From the NCBI GenBank assembly GCA_963813315.1, contig CAWEYO010000016.1, forward strand, positions 136,392 to 200,391: a DNA stretch of 64,000 bases, in the 5' to 3' direction. Made by a program: the position numbers and the translations under genes. Source of the stretch: CAWEYO01 sp963813315 (GTDB lineage Bacteria > Pseudomonadota > Alphaproteobacteria > Rhizobiales > Rhizobiaceae). This document shows, piece after piece, positions 45,730 through 56,162 of this stretch. Under the pieces are notes generated by a model. That model saw only the letters and a list, made by a program, of their open reading frames with translations, did not search any database and had not been told where the DNA came from. Each line of letters starts with the position of its first letter. The stretch's first letter is position 1.

Positions 45730-46215
45730 CTAGCAACCCTCGGCCTTGAGGGTTCGCACCATCCGCAAGACAATTGGATCGTAGGGAATTTTTTGATCAC
45801 GGCTGTAGTCAAGCTCAAATGCGGCCAATCGGTCCGCACAAACGGCAACAGCCCGAAAATAGCGAATTTTGTCCCCTTTGATCCCTGAGTAACTTGCCCA
45901 TCTCGGCGTCAGTCTCCGGTAGGTCAGATGCCACCCGTTCCGTTCATCCGCTGTCATCTCCGCCCCAATTTTTGCTCTGAAACCACCCGCGGCTAGATCT
46001 TCGCCCCATACGACAAGCGAGGCCCCGCCCTTGTCCTCGAACGTTGCCCCTTGCCCATTATCAGCTCGCTGGGTCAGCAGGAAACCGGGAGGAACGTCGA
46101 ATACAAATCCCGATTGCAAGACGCCGAATTGTTGCCATTCCTGGGAGGACACTTGAACCGGCGGGACGGCAAGCGAGAGTGCAATTCCTGTGATGGTCCA
46201 CCATAAAGATGCCAT
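45730..46215 (-). CDS. Secreted hypothetical protein
   Basis: The 161-residue product has a signal peptide (MASLWWTITGIALSLAVPPV, cut near VSS-QE). A mature part with FVFDVPPGFLLTQRADNGQG and RNGWHLTYRRLTPRWASYSG follows. The pattern fits periplasmic proteins found only as hypothetical in rhizobia. The start at ATG 46215 is chosen over an upstream TTG. Confidence 0.6.
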   Translation of the reverse strand: MASLWWTITGIALSLAVPPVQVSSQEWQQFGVLQSGFVFDVPPGFLLTQRADNGQGATFEDKGGASLVVWGEDLAAGGFRAKIGAEMTADERNGWHLTYRRLTPRWASYSGIKGDKIRYFRAVAVCADRLAAFELDYSRDQKIPYDPIVLRMVRTLKAEGC

Positions 46216-46588
46216 CCGCCACAATTCTGAATCGGACAGAATGTTCCTTGAGCTAGACCACTTTGTTCGCCACTGTCGTAGCTTATGAGCCCAACGTAAG
46301 CTTCAGGGTTCTGCGTCAGTGATCGGTCTACCAGCACCAGAGCTTCCCGGTCTCTCATGTCCGCTTGGTAGCTGATAAGGATGGCCGGCTTCGGTTCCGG
46401 ACATGATGCTGTGCTTTTCATAGGCCTCGTCAAAGACCTACTGAAGGAAATCAACTTCCTCGGGTTGGAAAGTGCGGGGTCAGTCAAGGAATTCGTATCT
46501 TTGCTCGCTGCTTAGAGCTGAGGCGGGAGCACGGGTCGTCACTCTCAAGCGCCGCAGAGCCACAGGTGTCCACGGCGCCGGTCGCAAC

Positions 46589-48588
46589 TCAGTCGGCGCT
46601 CGCCACCGGTGCAACAAGCGGCGTGACACGGCGGATCGCGACACGGCGGTTTTCGCGTTCGCGCTCCTGCGTATTCACCTTCAGAAACTGCTCGCCATAT
46701 CCCTGCGGCGCAAGGTTCTCCGGAGCGATTGCGAAGACATTGGTCAGGGCGTTGGCAACCAACTCGGCGCGCTTGTCGGACAGCACCAGATTGGCGTCGT
46801 CCGAACCCACCGCGTCGGTGTGGCCCTCGATCAAGAATGTTTCCGCGGGGTTTTCGCTAAGCAGGCGCTCCATCGCCTGGGCCACTCCCTCCAGCTTCGG
46901 GATTTCGCTTTCCGCTATCTCGGCCGAGCCAAAATCGAAGGCAATCGTGTCCAGATCGATCCGCCGCACTTTGTCGCGGATGCGGGCGGACCGCTTCACC
47001 TCGTCGATTGAGTAGAGCCGCTCGACACGCTCGACGGGCGGCTGCTCGAGGAAGGCATAGTAAGCGTCCGGATCGTCCACGCGGTCGGCGTCCAGGATGT
47101 ACTCCTCGGGGGGGATCGTGAGCCACATCGGCGGCAGGTCGAGTCCAGGGTCGCGCCATTCGCCAACCCGATCGTAGTAGCCCTCATCAACGTAGACGAG
47201 CACATATTCGCGACCGTCCGGGGTGAAGCGTGACCGGCGAACAATGTCACCGTAGCGGTCGCGAATCGTCACGACGCGGCTGCCATCCTCCCGGACGATG
47301 ACCTCGCGCACCCTGCCGCGCGGCAATTCCTCGTAATAGACGTCACGCGCGCCGTAGGCTATGCGCGGCCTGTCGTTGCTTTGCACGATGATCTGGTTGT
47401 TGATCTGCACGATCGTGCGGTCGCCGAATTCACGCACCACCTCTGCGCCTTGCGGACGTACTCGCGCGGCCTGCTCGGGCCTCAAATCGATTCGCTGTCC
47501 TTTCTCGGCCGTTGCCGGTTGGATTCTGGCGGATCGGACTTCCTGCTGCGCGGCGCGATCGTCGGCCGGAGGCGGCAACGTCGGCTCGGCCGGCTGTGCC
47601 TGTTGGGTATTCGGTTTCGCGGGCCGCTGCGCAGCTTGCTTGCTTTCCGGCGCGGAGTGCTTCTGGCTGTCCAGCACCGGCGCCAGTCCCGTCGAAGCCG
47701 ACGCTTTGCCCGGCTGTTGTGGCTGATCGAGTGCCTTGGCCGGTTGTTCGGCCGCCTGAGTCTCGGGCTGCGCGGCCTGTTGAGGCGCTGGACCGGGCTT
47801 TTCTGCCGGAGCCTGCTGCTTGCCTTTGGCCTGCTTCGCCTGTTTTTTGCCCGGGGCTGCCTGTTTGGGAGCGGCCTCTTGTGGAGCGATTGCCTCCGCC
47901 GGCGTCTGCGAGGGAGCGATCTCGGCGGGCTTCTCTGCCGGAGCCTGCTGCTGGCCTTTGGCCTGCTTCGCCTGTTTCTCGCCCGGGGCTGCCTGTTCGG
48001 GAGCGGCCTTTGTGGAGCGATTGCCTCCGCCGGCGTCTGCGAGGGAGCGATCTCGGCGGGCTTCTCTGCCGGAGCCTGTTGCTTGCCTTTGGCCTGTTTC
48101 GCCTGTTTTTCGCCCGGAGCTACCTTTCCGGGAGCCGCCTTCGGTGGAGCGACTGCTTGCGCAGGCGCCTGCTCGGGAGCGATCTCGGCAGGCTGTTCCG
48201 CTGGAGCCTGCCGCTTTTGCTTGCGCTGCTTTGCCTGTTTCTCCCCAGCGGGAGCTGCCTTTCCGGGAGCCGCCTTCGGTGGAGCGACCGCTTGCGCAGG
48301 CGCCTGCTTGGGAGCGATCTGTTGCGCCGGAGCTTGCTTGGGAGCGGACTGTTCGGATGCCTGCCCGGGCGCTGGTTCGCGGTGCTTCCGCTTTTTCTTC
48401 AGCACTTGCTCTCCGGATTGTTCATCTCCACCTTCGGCCTGCGCCAGGTAACGCGGCTGTGCGGAGGTCATATCGCCGGACAGCGAGGGCTCGGGCATGC
48501 CGTAATCACCGGCCGAAGCAACGAGCGGCGCCGACGCCATCAGCACGCCGAGAGCTGTGCCTGCAAGAATCCGGGATCGTCTCTTCAC
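46589..48588 (-). pseudogene. OmpA-family protein with long repeat linker, frameshifted
   Basis: The 5' frame begins at ATG 48588 with a signal peptide (MKRRSRILAGTALGVLMASA). It continues through Pro/Ala/Lys/Gln-rich repeats (APAEKPAEIAPSQTPAEAIA). One base is missing near 48010 (CCTTTGTGG against CCTCTTGTGG in the next repeat), so the second half lies in the other frame. That half ends in a DUF-like region (VREVIVREDGSRVVTIRDRY) and an OmpA peptidoglycan-binding domain (FLIEGHTDAVGSDDANLVLS). The intact protein would anchor the outer membrane to peptidoglycan. Confidence 0.85.
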
Positions 48589-49073
48589 GCCATCTCTCCT
48601 ATCGTCCCTTCGACAACACCCGGCACATCAATTTGTTCCTGCACGGCCTGGAATGCGGCGCCCGCCGGCAATTTCTGGAATCCGCACAAGAAGGCGCTCG
48701 AAACCAACGAGCTCGCTGCCCCCTGACGGCATGTCGAGATATGAAACCTGCCATGGCGGACTGGGCTCCAGCTGCCAATTTCTTGTTTTTGCGAAGGATT
48801 GGCCTGGAATTCACAAAAAACAGAAATCGCTCAACCGCTTCTTTCCGGAGTTCGCCGCCAGCCTTGCCCAATTGACGGCCAACCCCTTTGTCCTATGGTG
48901 CGCTCGCCTTGGCCCAACAGCTCTGATCTAGCGGCTTCGCCAGGATACCGAGGTCAGGCTCGCGACCCGACGGCACTGAAACCGCTGCTTGGGGTGCCCC
49001 GGGGGTGCCCCGAACATTCATGTTCCCACGCGAGATTTGACGAATTCGGTAAGTATTTGAAATCGCATAAAAC
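48589..49073. other. No recognisable gene; spacer next to a tRNA fragment
   Basis: No supported coding frame. A GGGGTGCCCC direct repeat (48991-49012) lies about 60 bases before the tRNA-Thr fragment, a kind of sequence often seen at island borders. Confidence 0.4.
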
Positions 49074-49122
49074 TGGTGCCGCTTGGGTGACTCGAACACC
49101 TGACCCCATCATTACGAATGAT
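49074..49122 (-). other. 3' fragment of tRNA-Thr(CGT), candidate attachment site
   Basis: On the minus strand ATCATTCGTAATGATGGGG is an anticodon arm with CGT, followed by an AGGTGTTCGAGTCACCC T arm and AAGCGGC ACCA. The D arm and 5' acceptor strand are missing. Such 3' halves are left where an element integrated into a tRNA gene. Confidence 0.75.
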
Positions 49123-49305
49123 ATGAACGGGTGAAGCGCACTCAGCGCCAACCCTACTCCGTTTTCGTGCAGCTTTTCAGGGTGCTCCTGAACAAGTCCT
49201 CAGCCTGCAGGATCGCAGGATGAGGCGCGGAGCGCGCTGCGAGGGGGCCCTAACACATGGACGGCGCACAGGTGAGAGATGATTCGACGCCGAGCTTGAG
49301 CGCAT

Positions 49306-49725
49306 TTGCGAACGCGGCAGATAGTCCTCGGTGCGGCGACTTCTCCAACGGAGGCCGGCCTTTTGCCCGAAAAGACCTGCCGACCTCATTGCGGTGAGAA
49401 GCCCTTCCTGAACTGCGGTTATTCCGCCTGCAATCACGGCATCCAGATCGACCTGGCGGCCTTGGCCGCGCGGCTCGGCCGCGACCACGGCGCGATGCAC
49501 GATGACCTGGTGCGGTTGTTCCGCTGTCAGCGGTGCGCCGAGGCCGGCCGCGACCAGCGCCCCGTCTTCTTCACCTGCCTCCCTGACTACCAAGGCATCC
49601 AACACCAGAAGAATCATTGCTCCTGGACGCGCCAACCCCTTGCCTGTCAGGGGGCGGTTATTTTTCGGACACGGTGCGGACACGAAAAGAGGAAGAGAAC
49701 GCGGAAGCCTCACTCCTTTTTCTAA
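49306..49725 (+). CDS. Zinc-ribbon-like hypothetical protein
   Basis: The central part (TCRPHCGEKPFLNCGYSACN, then IDLAALAARLGRDHGAMHDD and RLFRCQRCAEAGR) has paired cysteines suited to zinc binding and resembles short proteins in Rhizobiales. Residues after about 100 look non-coding. The start codon is uncertain; TTG 49306 is the first in frame. Confidence 0.4.
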   Translation: MRTRQIVLGAATSPTEAGLLPEKTCRPHCGEKPFLNCGYSACNHGIQIDLAALAARLGRDHGAMHDDLVRLFRCQRCAEAGRDQRPVFFTCLPDYQGIQHQKNHCSWTRQPLACQGAVIFRTRCGHEKRKRTRKPHSFF

Positions 49726-49747
49726 CCAATTGTTTTATTGGGTTTTT

Positions 49748-49795
49748 TGGTGGGTGTGCACAGGATCGAACTGTGAACCCGCTGATTAAGAGTCA
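49748..49795 (-). other. 3' fragment of tRNA-Lys(CTT), candidate attachment site
   Basis: On the minus strand TGACTCTTAATCAGCGGG is the anticodon arm (CTT). CACAGTTCGATCCTGTG is an intact T arm, and CACACCCACCA is the 3' acceptor strand with CCA, followed by an AAAAAACCC stretch. The 5' half is absent. Confidence 0.75.
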
Positions 49796-49922
49796 TAGTG
49801 CGCGTTGAGCTGCATTGGCAACCGGCGTCAACCCGGCAGCATTCCGAACAGAATAGCAACTATGCTAATGACTGGACTTTCCGGGACACTACGTCGGCAG
49901 TGGGCTTTACTGGCGGCAGAAA

Positions 49923-50327
49923 TCAAAGATCAGCGAGAGTCTCCGCGATGAGCGGTATGGCCGGCCGCGTCCAGCGTCGGTGCTTCCGGGGCTCGCGCAG
50001 TGGCGACGGCTTCGGCGGGCTCATCGAGCGTCCGAACTTCTCCAGCTGTTCGGCAGCCTGTCTGGGTCGCGAAACTTCCTCTATGCGCGTTCCCCACGCG
50101 ATAAGCCGCTCAGCCACCGCGGCGTCGAGCGGCGCGCCGAATTCGGCTAGGCGACGAAGATTCCTGATCGGGATTCGTAACCACATAGCAACGGCCTGGA
50201 TCTGGACGCCGCGTTCGGCGAGCACACCGAGAAGCGTGCGGTGGTAAACCCGCGTATCGTACGGATCGTCATTGCTATTGCGGCAGATAGCGGGGCATGA
50301 CAGCACAATGCCATGCCGGAAGGACAT
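49923..50327 (-). CDS. Hypothetical protein
   Basis: From ATG 50327 the 134 residues include RTLLGVLAERGVQIQAVAMW, RIPIRNLRRLAEFGAPLDAA and AAEQLEKFGRSMSPPK. A helical DNA-binding role is possible. I recognise no family, and neighbours are prophage debris. Confidence 0.35.
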   Translation of the reverse strand: MSFRHGIVLSCPAICRNSNDDPYDTRVYHRTLLGVLAERGVQIQAVAMWLRIPIRNLRRLAEFGAPLDAAVAERLIAWGTRIEEVSRPRQAAEQLEKFGRSMSPPKPSPLREPRKHRRWTRPAIPLIAETLADL

Positions 50328-50889
50328 CGGCAATTTTCCTGCGCCCGGCCGAAAGCGAGGGCGGGGGGCTAATAGCTTGGACGGCCGGGCACCTTTGGTC
50401 AGGCATCGGGTTGTCCGACGAACACTGCCTGGGCCGGTTTGGTTAAGAAGCGTTACAGGTTCCCCGACGTTAGGTGAAGGCCGCGCCAGAACCCGTCTCA
50501 CACGCGCGATCGGGCTGCGGCTGGTGTGCGGCGAACGGCAAATGGCGTGTGCAGGCTTCGCAATACCAATCGCGTGGACCCGGAAACGGACCCGGATCGA
50601 GATGTGTCCATCGCTAACCTTTGATATTGCTGCGTTCGCAACCGCTTTCCAAGCACTTGCTCGGGGACAAGCCCGCTCGCAAATGCAGGAAAACGCTTTC
50701 TCCCCCGCAAGGGGAGTAAATGTCGTAGTTGGCCCGAATATTAGCTGCCTTTAATTCCACAGTTTCTCCTGCAATTACATCTAGATATGGTTTAACGCCG
50801 AGTTACCTATTAAGGGTCGCTAGCGGCGGAGACGTAACAACTATATTATTTCTTATAACCCCGGATAGGCCGGGGGAAGGAAAAAATAT
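50328..50889. other. No recognisable gene; AT-rich towards the end
   Basis: Composition shifts to clearly lower GC after about 50700. No supported frame. Confidence 0.4.
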
Positions 50890-51240
50890 TTGGCTAGAAC
50901 AGTTAAAGATGCGAGGCTCGATACAAGGGCGCACGCGACAAATTGAAAACGGGTGACACGATACACTGGCGCATGCTGGTGCCGGGGGAGTTGCACTTTG
51001 GCTACAGGCGGCGCGTCGCCGGCAGTCCCGGCATGTGGGTTGCCCGCCGTTACATCGGCAAGTCCCCGGAGTGCACTTCCGGCTATCTGAAGACCACGCT
51101 TGGCCGCGCTGACGACTATGAGGATGCCAATGGCGCCAGCGTGCTTAGCTACGCCGATGCCCAGCGGATCGCCTTAGAGCGGAACGCCACATCGGTAACG
51201 GCCGACGCACGCGGATGCCCACGGTGGCCGAGGCCATGGC
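50890..51240 (+). pseudogene. N-terminal fragment of a phage integrase
   Basis: TTG 50890 follows GGAAGGA and reads ARTVKDARLDTRA. A one-base shift near 50938 leads into KTGDTIHWRMLVPGELHFGY, RRRVAGSPGMWVARRYIGK and LGRADDYEDANGASVLSYAD, the arm-binding and SAM-like start of a family of rhizobial prophage integrases. Everything after about 100 residues, including all catalytic residues, is missing. Confidence 0.7.
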
Positions 51241-51469
51241 CGACTATGTTGTTCCATCTGAAGAAGTCTTCTATGTTTGCTTTAAAATTCGACTTTTATT
51301 GATCGCTTCAAATACTACTCAATACAACGTTACGCCCTATTCAGGGGGATAACCGGAAGTTACCCTACCTCCTATTAGCCAACGTTTACCGATACTTAAG
51401 CGGCCCAGCAAGTTATACTTTAGCATCCCAGGCAAACACCGGGGTAATATAACCCTCCGTGAGGATCAA

Positions 51470-52102
51470 TTGACCGCCCGTTACAATCTCGACAAGCAGA
51501 ACGCCGCGCTCAAAGACAGGCCACCACACACTTCCGGCTTGAAGTTGGGCTTCTACGACGTCGCTCGTACCAAGGTCACGAACGGCAGGCAGTTCCTGCC
51601 CGGCGTTAGCGATGCCTGCTATTGGGTGCGGCGCGCTAAAGACATCATGGAGCGATACATCGTCGATCTTGGTGGCCAGCAGGTTTGCTCTGAGGCCGAG
51701 CGGACCATCGTGCGCCGCGCTGCAGTGCTCGTCATCGAATGCGAGAGGCTAGAGCGCCAATTCGCTGTAGTTCCCCAAGATAAGAACGTCTCTCTTCGTG
51801 AGCTCGATATGTATAGCAAGCTCGCCAACAGTTTGCGTCGTCTGTTAGACATGACTGGCCTTGAGCGCCGCTCGCGCGACATCACTCCAACTATCGACGC
51901 CTACATCGCCGAGCATGCTAACGACCCGGACAATACTGACGAGGCGAATGACGATATTATCGATATCCCCCTGGCCGACCCGCTACCCCGAAGGCCAAAC
52001 CGCCACGACTATGCGCGACCAGCCAAGGAAATCCGCAAGATCCGTGCTGCCTATCTTGCGAAGGTCGCCGCTGAGAAGGCAGCTAAGGAGGCCGCCGAGT
52101 GA
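51470..52102 (+). CDS. Phage terminase small-subunit-like protein
   Basis: The 210-residue protein (start TTG 51470 after GTGAGGATCAA) has a charged helical body (DIMERYIVDLGGQQVCSEAE, RTIVRRAAVLVIECERLERQ, LRRLLDMTGLERRSRDITPT) and an acidic then Lys/Ala-rich tail. Assignment rests on its place directly before a decayed terminase large subunit and on general resemblance to prophage small subunits. In packaging it would recognise phage DNA. Confidence 0.5.
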   Translation: MTARYNLDKQNAALKDRPPHTSGLKLGFYDVARTKVTNGRQFLPGVSDACYWVRRAKDIMERYIVDLGGQQVCSEAERTIVRRAAVLVIECERLERQFAVVPQDKNVSLRELDMYSKLANSLRRLLDMTGLERRSRDITPTIDAYIAEHANDPDNTDEANDDIIDIPLADPLPRRPNRHDYARPAKEIRKIRAAYLAKVAAEKAAKEAAE

Positions 52103-52232
52103 GCACCACCAATACGGCGGTCGACCGCCGTTTCCAGGCCACCGCCCATATGCACCATTACATAACGGTACATATCCCGGCCACCAAACTTACGTACGCT
52201 CACGTAAGCGTACATGTCCCCCGGTCGCCCGC

Positions 52233-53700
52233 ATGACCACCCGCCAGCAATTCGACATCATCAAAGCCTGCGCCGACCCAAATTTATTCGGTTTGTGGTT
52301 CAAGGACCGCGACACTTGGCAGGCATGGTTTGCCTTTTTAGCCGCTCTATTCGCCTTGGAGATGACACCAGAGCAGCTTGAACTGTTCCGGCGGCATACG
52401 GGACGGCAGGATCCCCCGGCATCCCCGCGCCAACGAAGCTTGGCTCATTGTCGGCCGTCGCGGCGGCAAATCTTTCATGATGGCTTTGATTGCTGTATAC
52501 TTTCGCAAGATTCCGCGATTACCGCCAATCTGCAACAGGGCGAGCGTTCGACAGTCGCCGTGATTGCTGCCGATCCGGAAGCAGGCCAGAGTGATTATGC
52601 GTTATGCCGCGCGCTATTAACGCAGATTCCGATGCTCGCTAGAACTGTGGAACGTGAGACGGCTGAGGCAATCGATCTCCGCGACCGCGTGACTATCGAG
52701 GTGACCACGGCTAGCCACGATCATCGCGAGGATACACATATGCGGCTATCCTCGCAGACGAAATTGCCTTCTGGCGGACGGACGAGAATTCTGCAGATCC
52801 AGATACTGCAATACTTGACGCTATGCGTCCGGGATGGCGACGATCCCCGGATCACTGCTTATATTATGCGCTAGCAAGCCCCTACGCGCGCACGCAGGCG
52901 CGCTGTTTGACGCCCATCGGCGCTGGTACGGACCTGACGCACCACCGGGCTCGCCTCTGGTCTGGCACGCCACAACCCGTGAGATGAATCCGACCGTTCC
53001 GCAATCCCTGATTGACGCGGCGATGGAGCGTGATCTGTCCTCTGCTCGCGCCGAGTACTACGCCGAGTTCCGTACCGACCTCGAAATGCTGCTTACACGC
53101 GAGGCCGTACGGGCATGTGTAGTCCCCGGTTGTCGCGAAATGCCGCCGCTCGGTCGGCCTAACTATTTGGCTTTTTGCGATCCGAGTGGTGGCGCACGTG
53201 ACAGCATGACTTCGGGAATTGCCCATCGAGAGCGCAACGCTCAAAGAGATCGGCAGCGAGCATGCGTTCGTCCGGCATCGCCGCAAGAGACGACAATTGG
53301 ACCAATCGTCCTCGACGCTATCCGTGAAGTCCGCCCGCCGTTCTCGCCGGAAGTCTACGGTTGCCGAGTTTGCGTCGCTCGTCCGATCTACGGGCTGCGG
53401 AAGGTGACCGGCGACCGTTACGGCGGCGAATGGCCCCGCGAGCAGTTCACGCACCCGGTGTGACCTACGAGGTAGCCGAGCAAACACGGCGCGATCTGTA
53501 CTTAGCCTCGTTCCCTGCAATCAACCTGTGGCGCGTTCCGTCTGCTGGATGACCGGCGGCTCGAGTCGCAACTGGTCGCCCTGGAGCGGCGTACAACGCG
53601 CGTCGGCCGCGATCTGGTGGACCACCCTCCTGGCGCCCACGACGAGTTGCCAACGCGGCAGCGGGAGCCTCGTCGGCGCGCTGGACGCCGCGCGTCGTGA
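52233..53700 (+). pseudogene. Phage terminase large subunit, many frameshifts
   Basis: Pieces in changing frames line up as one protein. They are MTTRQQFDIIKACADPNLFG; Walker A in AWLIVGRRGGKSFMMALIAV; STVAVIAADPEAGQSDYALC; Walker B in ILADEIAFWRTDE; DAMRPGMATIPGSLLILCAS; ARAEYYAEFRTDLEMLLTRE; and the nuclease start NYLAFCDPSGG. The tail includes GLRKVTGDRYGGEWPREQFT and LDDRRLESQLVALERRT. It would be the ATPase/nuclease motor of head packaging. It cannot be functional as read. Confidence 0.7.
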
Positions 53701-54188
53701 CGGTGACGGTTTTCAGCATCGACATGCAAGGTCGTGTCACCATGAGGGACGACGCACCCTGCGCCCGCCACTGGGCGCGTACGCCCGGCATAAGCGCGAC
53801 GGACGGCATCCGCCATCCGACGTGGGCGGCCGCACAGGAGGCAGGGGTGAAGAGATGAGGTTGAGGCTGTAACATGAAGGCCGCGCGACCAACCGTTGCA
53901 ATTGCGCATAGAAGGGAGCGCGAGCAGGAGCATCTTGTCCGCCATGACCTGCGCGGCCGCTGTCTGCAATTGACCCAGCAAACCTGCAACTTCGAAAAAC
54001 CACGACGGGTCGCCTCACGAAGCCACATCGGAAGCGCGGGCGCTTATCGCATCGGGGGCGCCTCGATAACCGCCAACCCGGGGAGTGCCCTGAAGCACCG
54101 ACTATCGTAACTCCGTCAACTAAATGACCACCTGTTGATAATGTGATATTGTGGGGCTGTCTGATGACGTAAGGGCGTGAGCGCAGTT
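53701..54188. other. No recognisable gene
   Basis: Prophage-side debris. Short frames on both strands lack ribosome sites and family resemblance. Confidence 0.35.
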
Positions 54189-54344
54189 ATGCCTCGGAGA
54201 CTTAGGGGCAAGATGGAAAATGGTCAACCATCAGGCACTAGTACGCAGGCGGTCCTATCGCTTGATCTTCCGCCAACTGTCTTGGCGGAAGACGTAGCAG
54301 ACATCCTCCACGCGATAGTGACGCTTTATAACAACCGCATTTGA
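54189..54344 (+). CDS. Possible small or truncated protein
   Basis: ATG 54189 encodes MPRRLRGKMENGQPSGTSTQ followed by AVLSLDLPPTVLAEDVADIL and HAIVTLYNNRI. The next 190 bases are open in another frame and also look protein-like (SPLIDFRARIQKMLVIERAT), so this may be the start of a frameshifted gene. Family unknown. Confidence 0.35.
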   Translation: MPRRLRGKMENGQPSGTSTQAVLSLDLPPTVLAEDVADILHAIVTLYNNRI

Positions 54345-55206
54345 TTAGAGGCTGTCGAAAAGTCCCCGGGTTCTCCTCTCATCGACTTCCGGGCGCGAAT
54401 CCAGAAAATGCTGGTGATCGAGCGGGCGACCATAGGAACTCCTAACCTCGTCCAATTAAAGGGCAAGGCAAAACAAATAGCACAAGTGGCGGCTCGTCCT
54501 CGCAGGGCTCCTCGGTCTAGGTTCAGTATCCCATGAAATATACAAGCGCACTTAGAGGCGACGAAATTCAGGTCGAAACGGGGGTGGCCGAGTTAGGAGC
54601 GCCAGAAGACGCAGTTGGACATCAAGAAACTTGACTGGAAATCGAGCAGGAAACATTGGAAGTTCTCGTGAGCAGAAGCTGGATGCAATCGATGCGGCGC
54701 GACGGTCGGCTGATGAGACGGCCCGCGAAGAAAACATTGCAGCGACTTAGTGGCAACATCACTGGGGAGACTGTGATCACGTGGCAGAGCAATGAACTAG
54801 TCTGCTCCCGGAGAATCACCGTCTGAGACGCGCTTAACTTGCTTCCCAGACCACATAGTGACCGCCTTTCGAGTGACTGGGGTCCAAAGCGGCGAGCCTC
54901 GCCTTGGGCGGTTTTTGTTTCTGAAGTTGCGGCTCAAGCTCCGTTACAAATTCTACACTGGAACCCTGCTAGCTCCCCGTCCCCTAAGCCATTGCACCGT
55001 CATGGCTTTTTCCAAGCGCCGGGTTCTGGCTTAACTACTGGCGTCACGGAGCCAGCCTGTCCGCCCCATTCTGACGGCAAATTGACTACATTCCTCGAGT
55101 GCTGGCCGGGTCTTGGCTATAGGCTCCACGCGCAGCGCAACGCGCCAGCGAGTGTGAGTGAACACAGGGCCCTTGGTCAGCATGCGAGGATTTGGCCCGT
55201 TCCTCG
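54345..55206. other. No confident gene
   Basis: Apart from the possible continuation of the preceding small ORF up to about 54538, I see nothing supportable. GC is lower than in the core. Confidence 0.35.
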
Positions 55207-55713
55207 TCACAGATTCACACGGATAAGATTGGGATGCTGTTTGAGCTCAGCGGCAGTCACACAAGCTGCTAGTCCGGCCTTCCGTGCGCCTCCCACGACC
55301 AGTTCAGCTTCATGCTCCATTACACCGCCAACATTGCTGAGGTGTCTTTCTGCGATCCATGCGGGGTCCAACTTGCCACGCCGCCCGCTGGCTTCCTCTT
55401 CGCCGAGATTGATGCCGATCCGCACCTGGAAGCGCTGATCCTCGGGAACGGCTGCGTTGCGCTCGGCGAGGCCTTTTTGCAGCGCCACCGCGCATTCGAC
55501 GGCGTCCACGACGCTGGAAAACTCAGCCAGCAGACCGTCGCCCATGAGCTTGAAGATCTGGCCATGGTGGCGAGCAATCTCGGGCTCGAATAGTTCCTTG
55601 CGGCCGGCCCTGAGACGCTCGAACGTACCCTGTTCGTCCTGCTCCATCAGTGCGGAGTAGCCAACGACATCCGCGGCAAGAATGGCAGCGAGCTTACGGT
55701 CCACAGCCGACAC
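55207..55713 (-). pseudogene. Truncated adenylate/guanylate cyclase domain protein
   Basis: From GTG 55713 the protein reads SAVDRKLAAILAADVVGYSA, then QIFKLMGDGLLAEFSSVVDA and FQVRIGINLGE, the first ~105 residues of a class III cyclase with metal-binding Asp residues. After GINLGE the family sequence ends and an unrelated tail (PAWIAERHLSNVGGVMEHEA) runs to 55207. It lacks the second half of the catalytic domain and the TPR or sensor part usual in rhizobia. Confidence 0.75.
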
Positions 55714-56162
55714 CCCAACAGCCTTGCTCTGCGCAAAGAGGATAGCACACGCCCTGCGATGCGCGATAGACGACAGCCATTGACGGAAGGTTGCGCTGGC
55801 GGCGGCGAGGTCCGGGGGCGGGGCCACGATGGGCAATTCCAACGAAAGCGGCGGGCGCGCCTGTCGCGCGAAAATCCGCAAAAAATGGCATTTTCCCCGG
55901 TGCAATCGATAGCAACCGACTTCCCTTCGCTTGGCATCTCCACTTCACTGAAGCCGAGCGCTACTCTTCGTCCGAAACGTACCGGGACCATGAAAAACTC
56001 TGTTGCTAATTGTCGGTTCGCTTCGTCCGTTGCCTCCTTTAGGTCAGCTTCGAGCTTTTTGATCTTTTCCATGTCCGGGGGTCGCGCTTTCCGCGCTTCC
56101 TCTAGAGCGGCGTGCAGATTTTGTAAATCGGGGATTCCGTTGAGAAGGGTGTCGTGATTCAC
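55647..56162 (-). CDS. Hypothetical protein overlapping the cyclase remnant
   Basis: The first ~100 residues look real (MNHDTLLNGIPDLQNLHAAL, EEARKARPPDMEKIKKLEAD, VPVRFGRRVALGFSEVEMPS). The rest overlaps the cyclase in another frame and looks non-coding, so the 3' end was probably lost. Its 5' end abuts the left inverted repeat of the IS630 element. Family unknown. Confidence 0.35.
   Translation of the reverse strand: MNHDTLLNGIPDLQNLHAALEEARKARPPDMEKIKKLEADLKEATDEANRQLATEFFMVPVRFGRRVALGFSEVEMPSEGKSVAIDCTGENAIFCGFSRDRRARRFRWNCPSWPRPRTSPPPAQPSVNGCRLSRIAGRVLSSLRRARLLGCRLWTVSSLPFLPRMSLATPH

Noticed and set aside
47381..48875. Plus-strand frames opposite the OmpA-family gene, rich in Leu/Cys/Ala
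   Set aside because: They arise from the Pro/Ala/Lys repeat DNA read backwards and contain no family motif.
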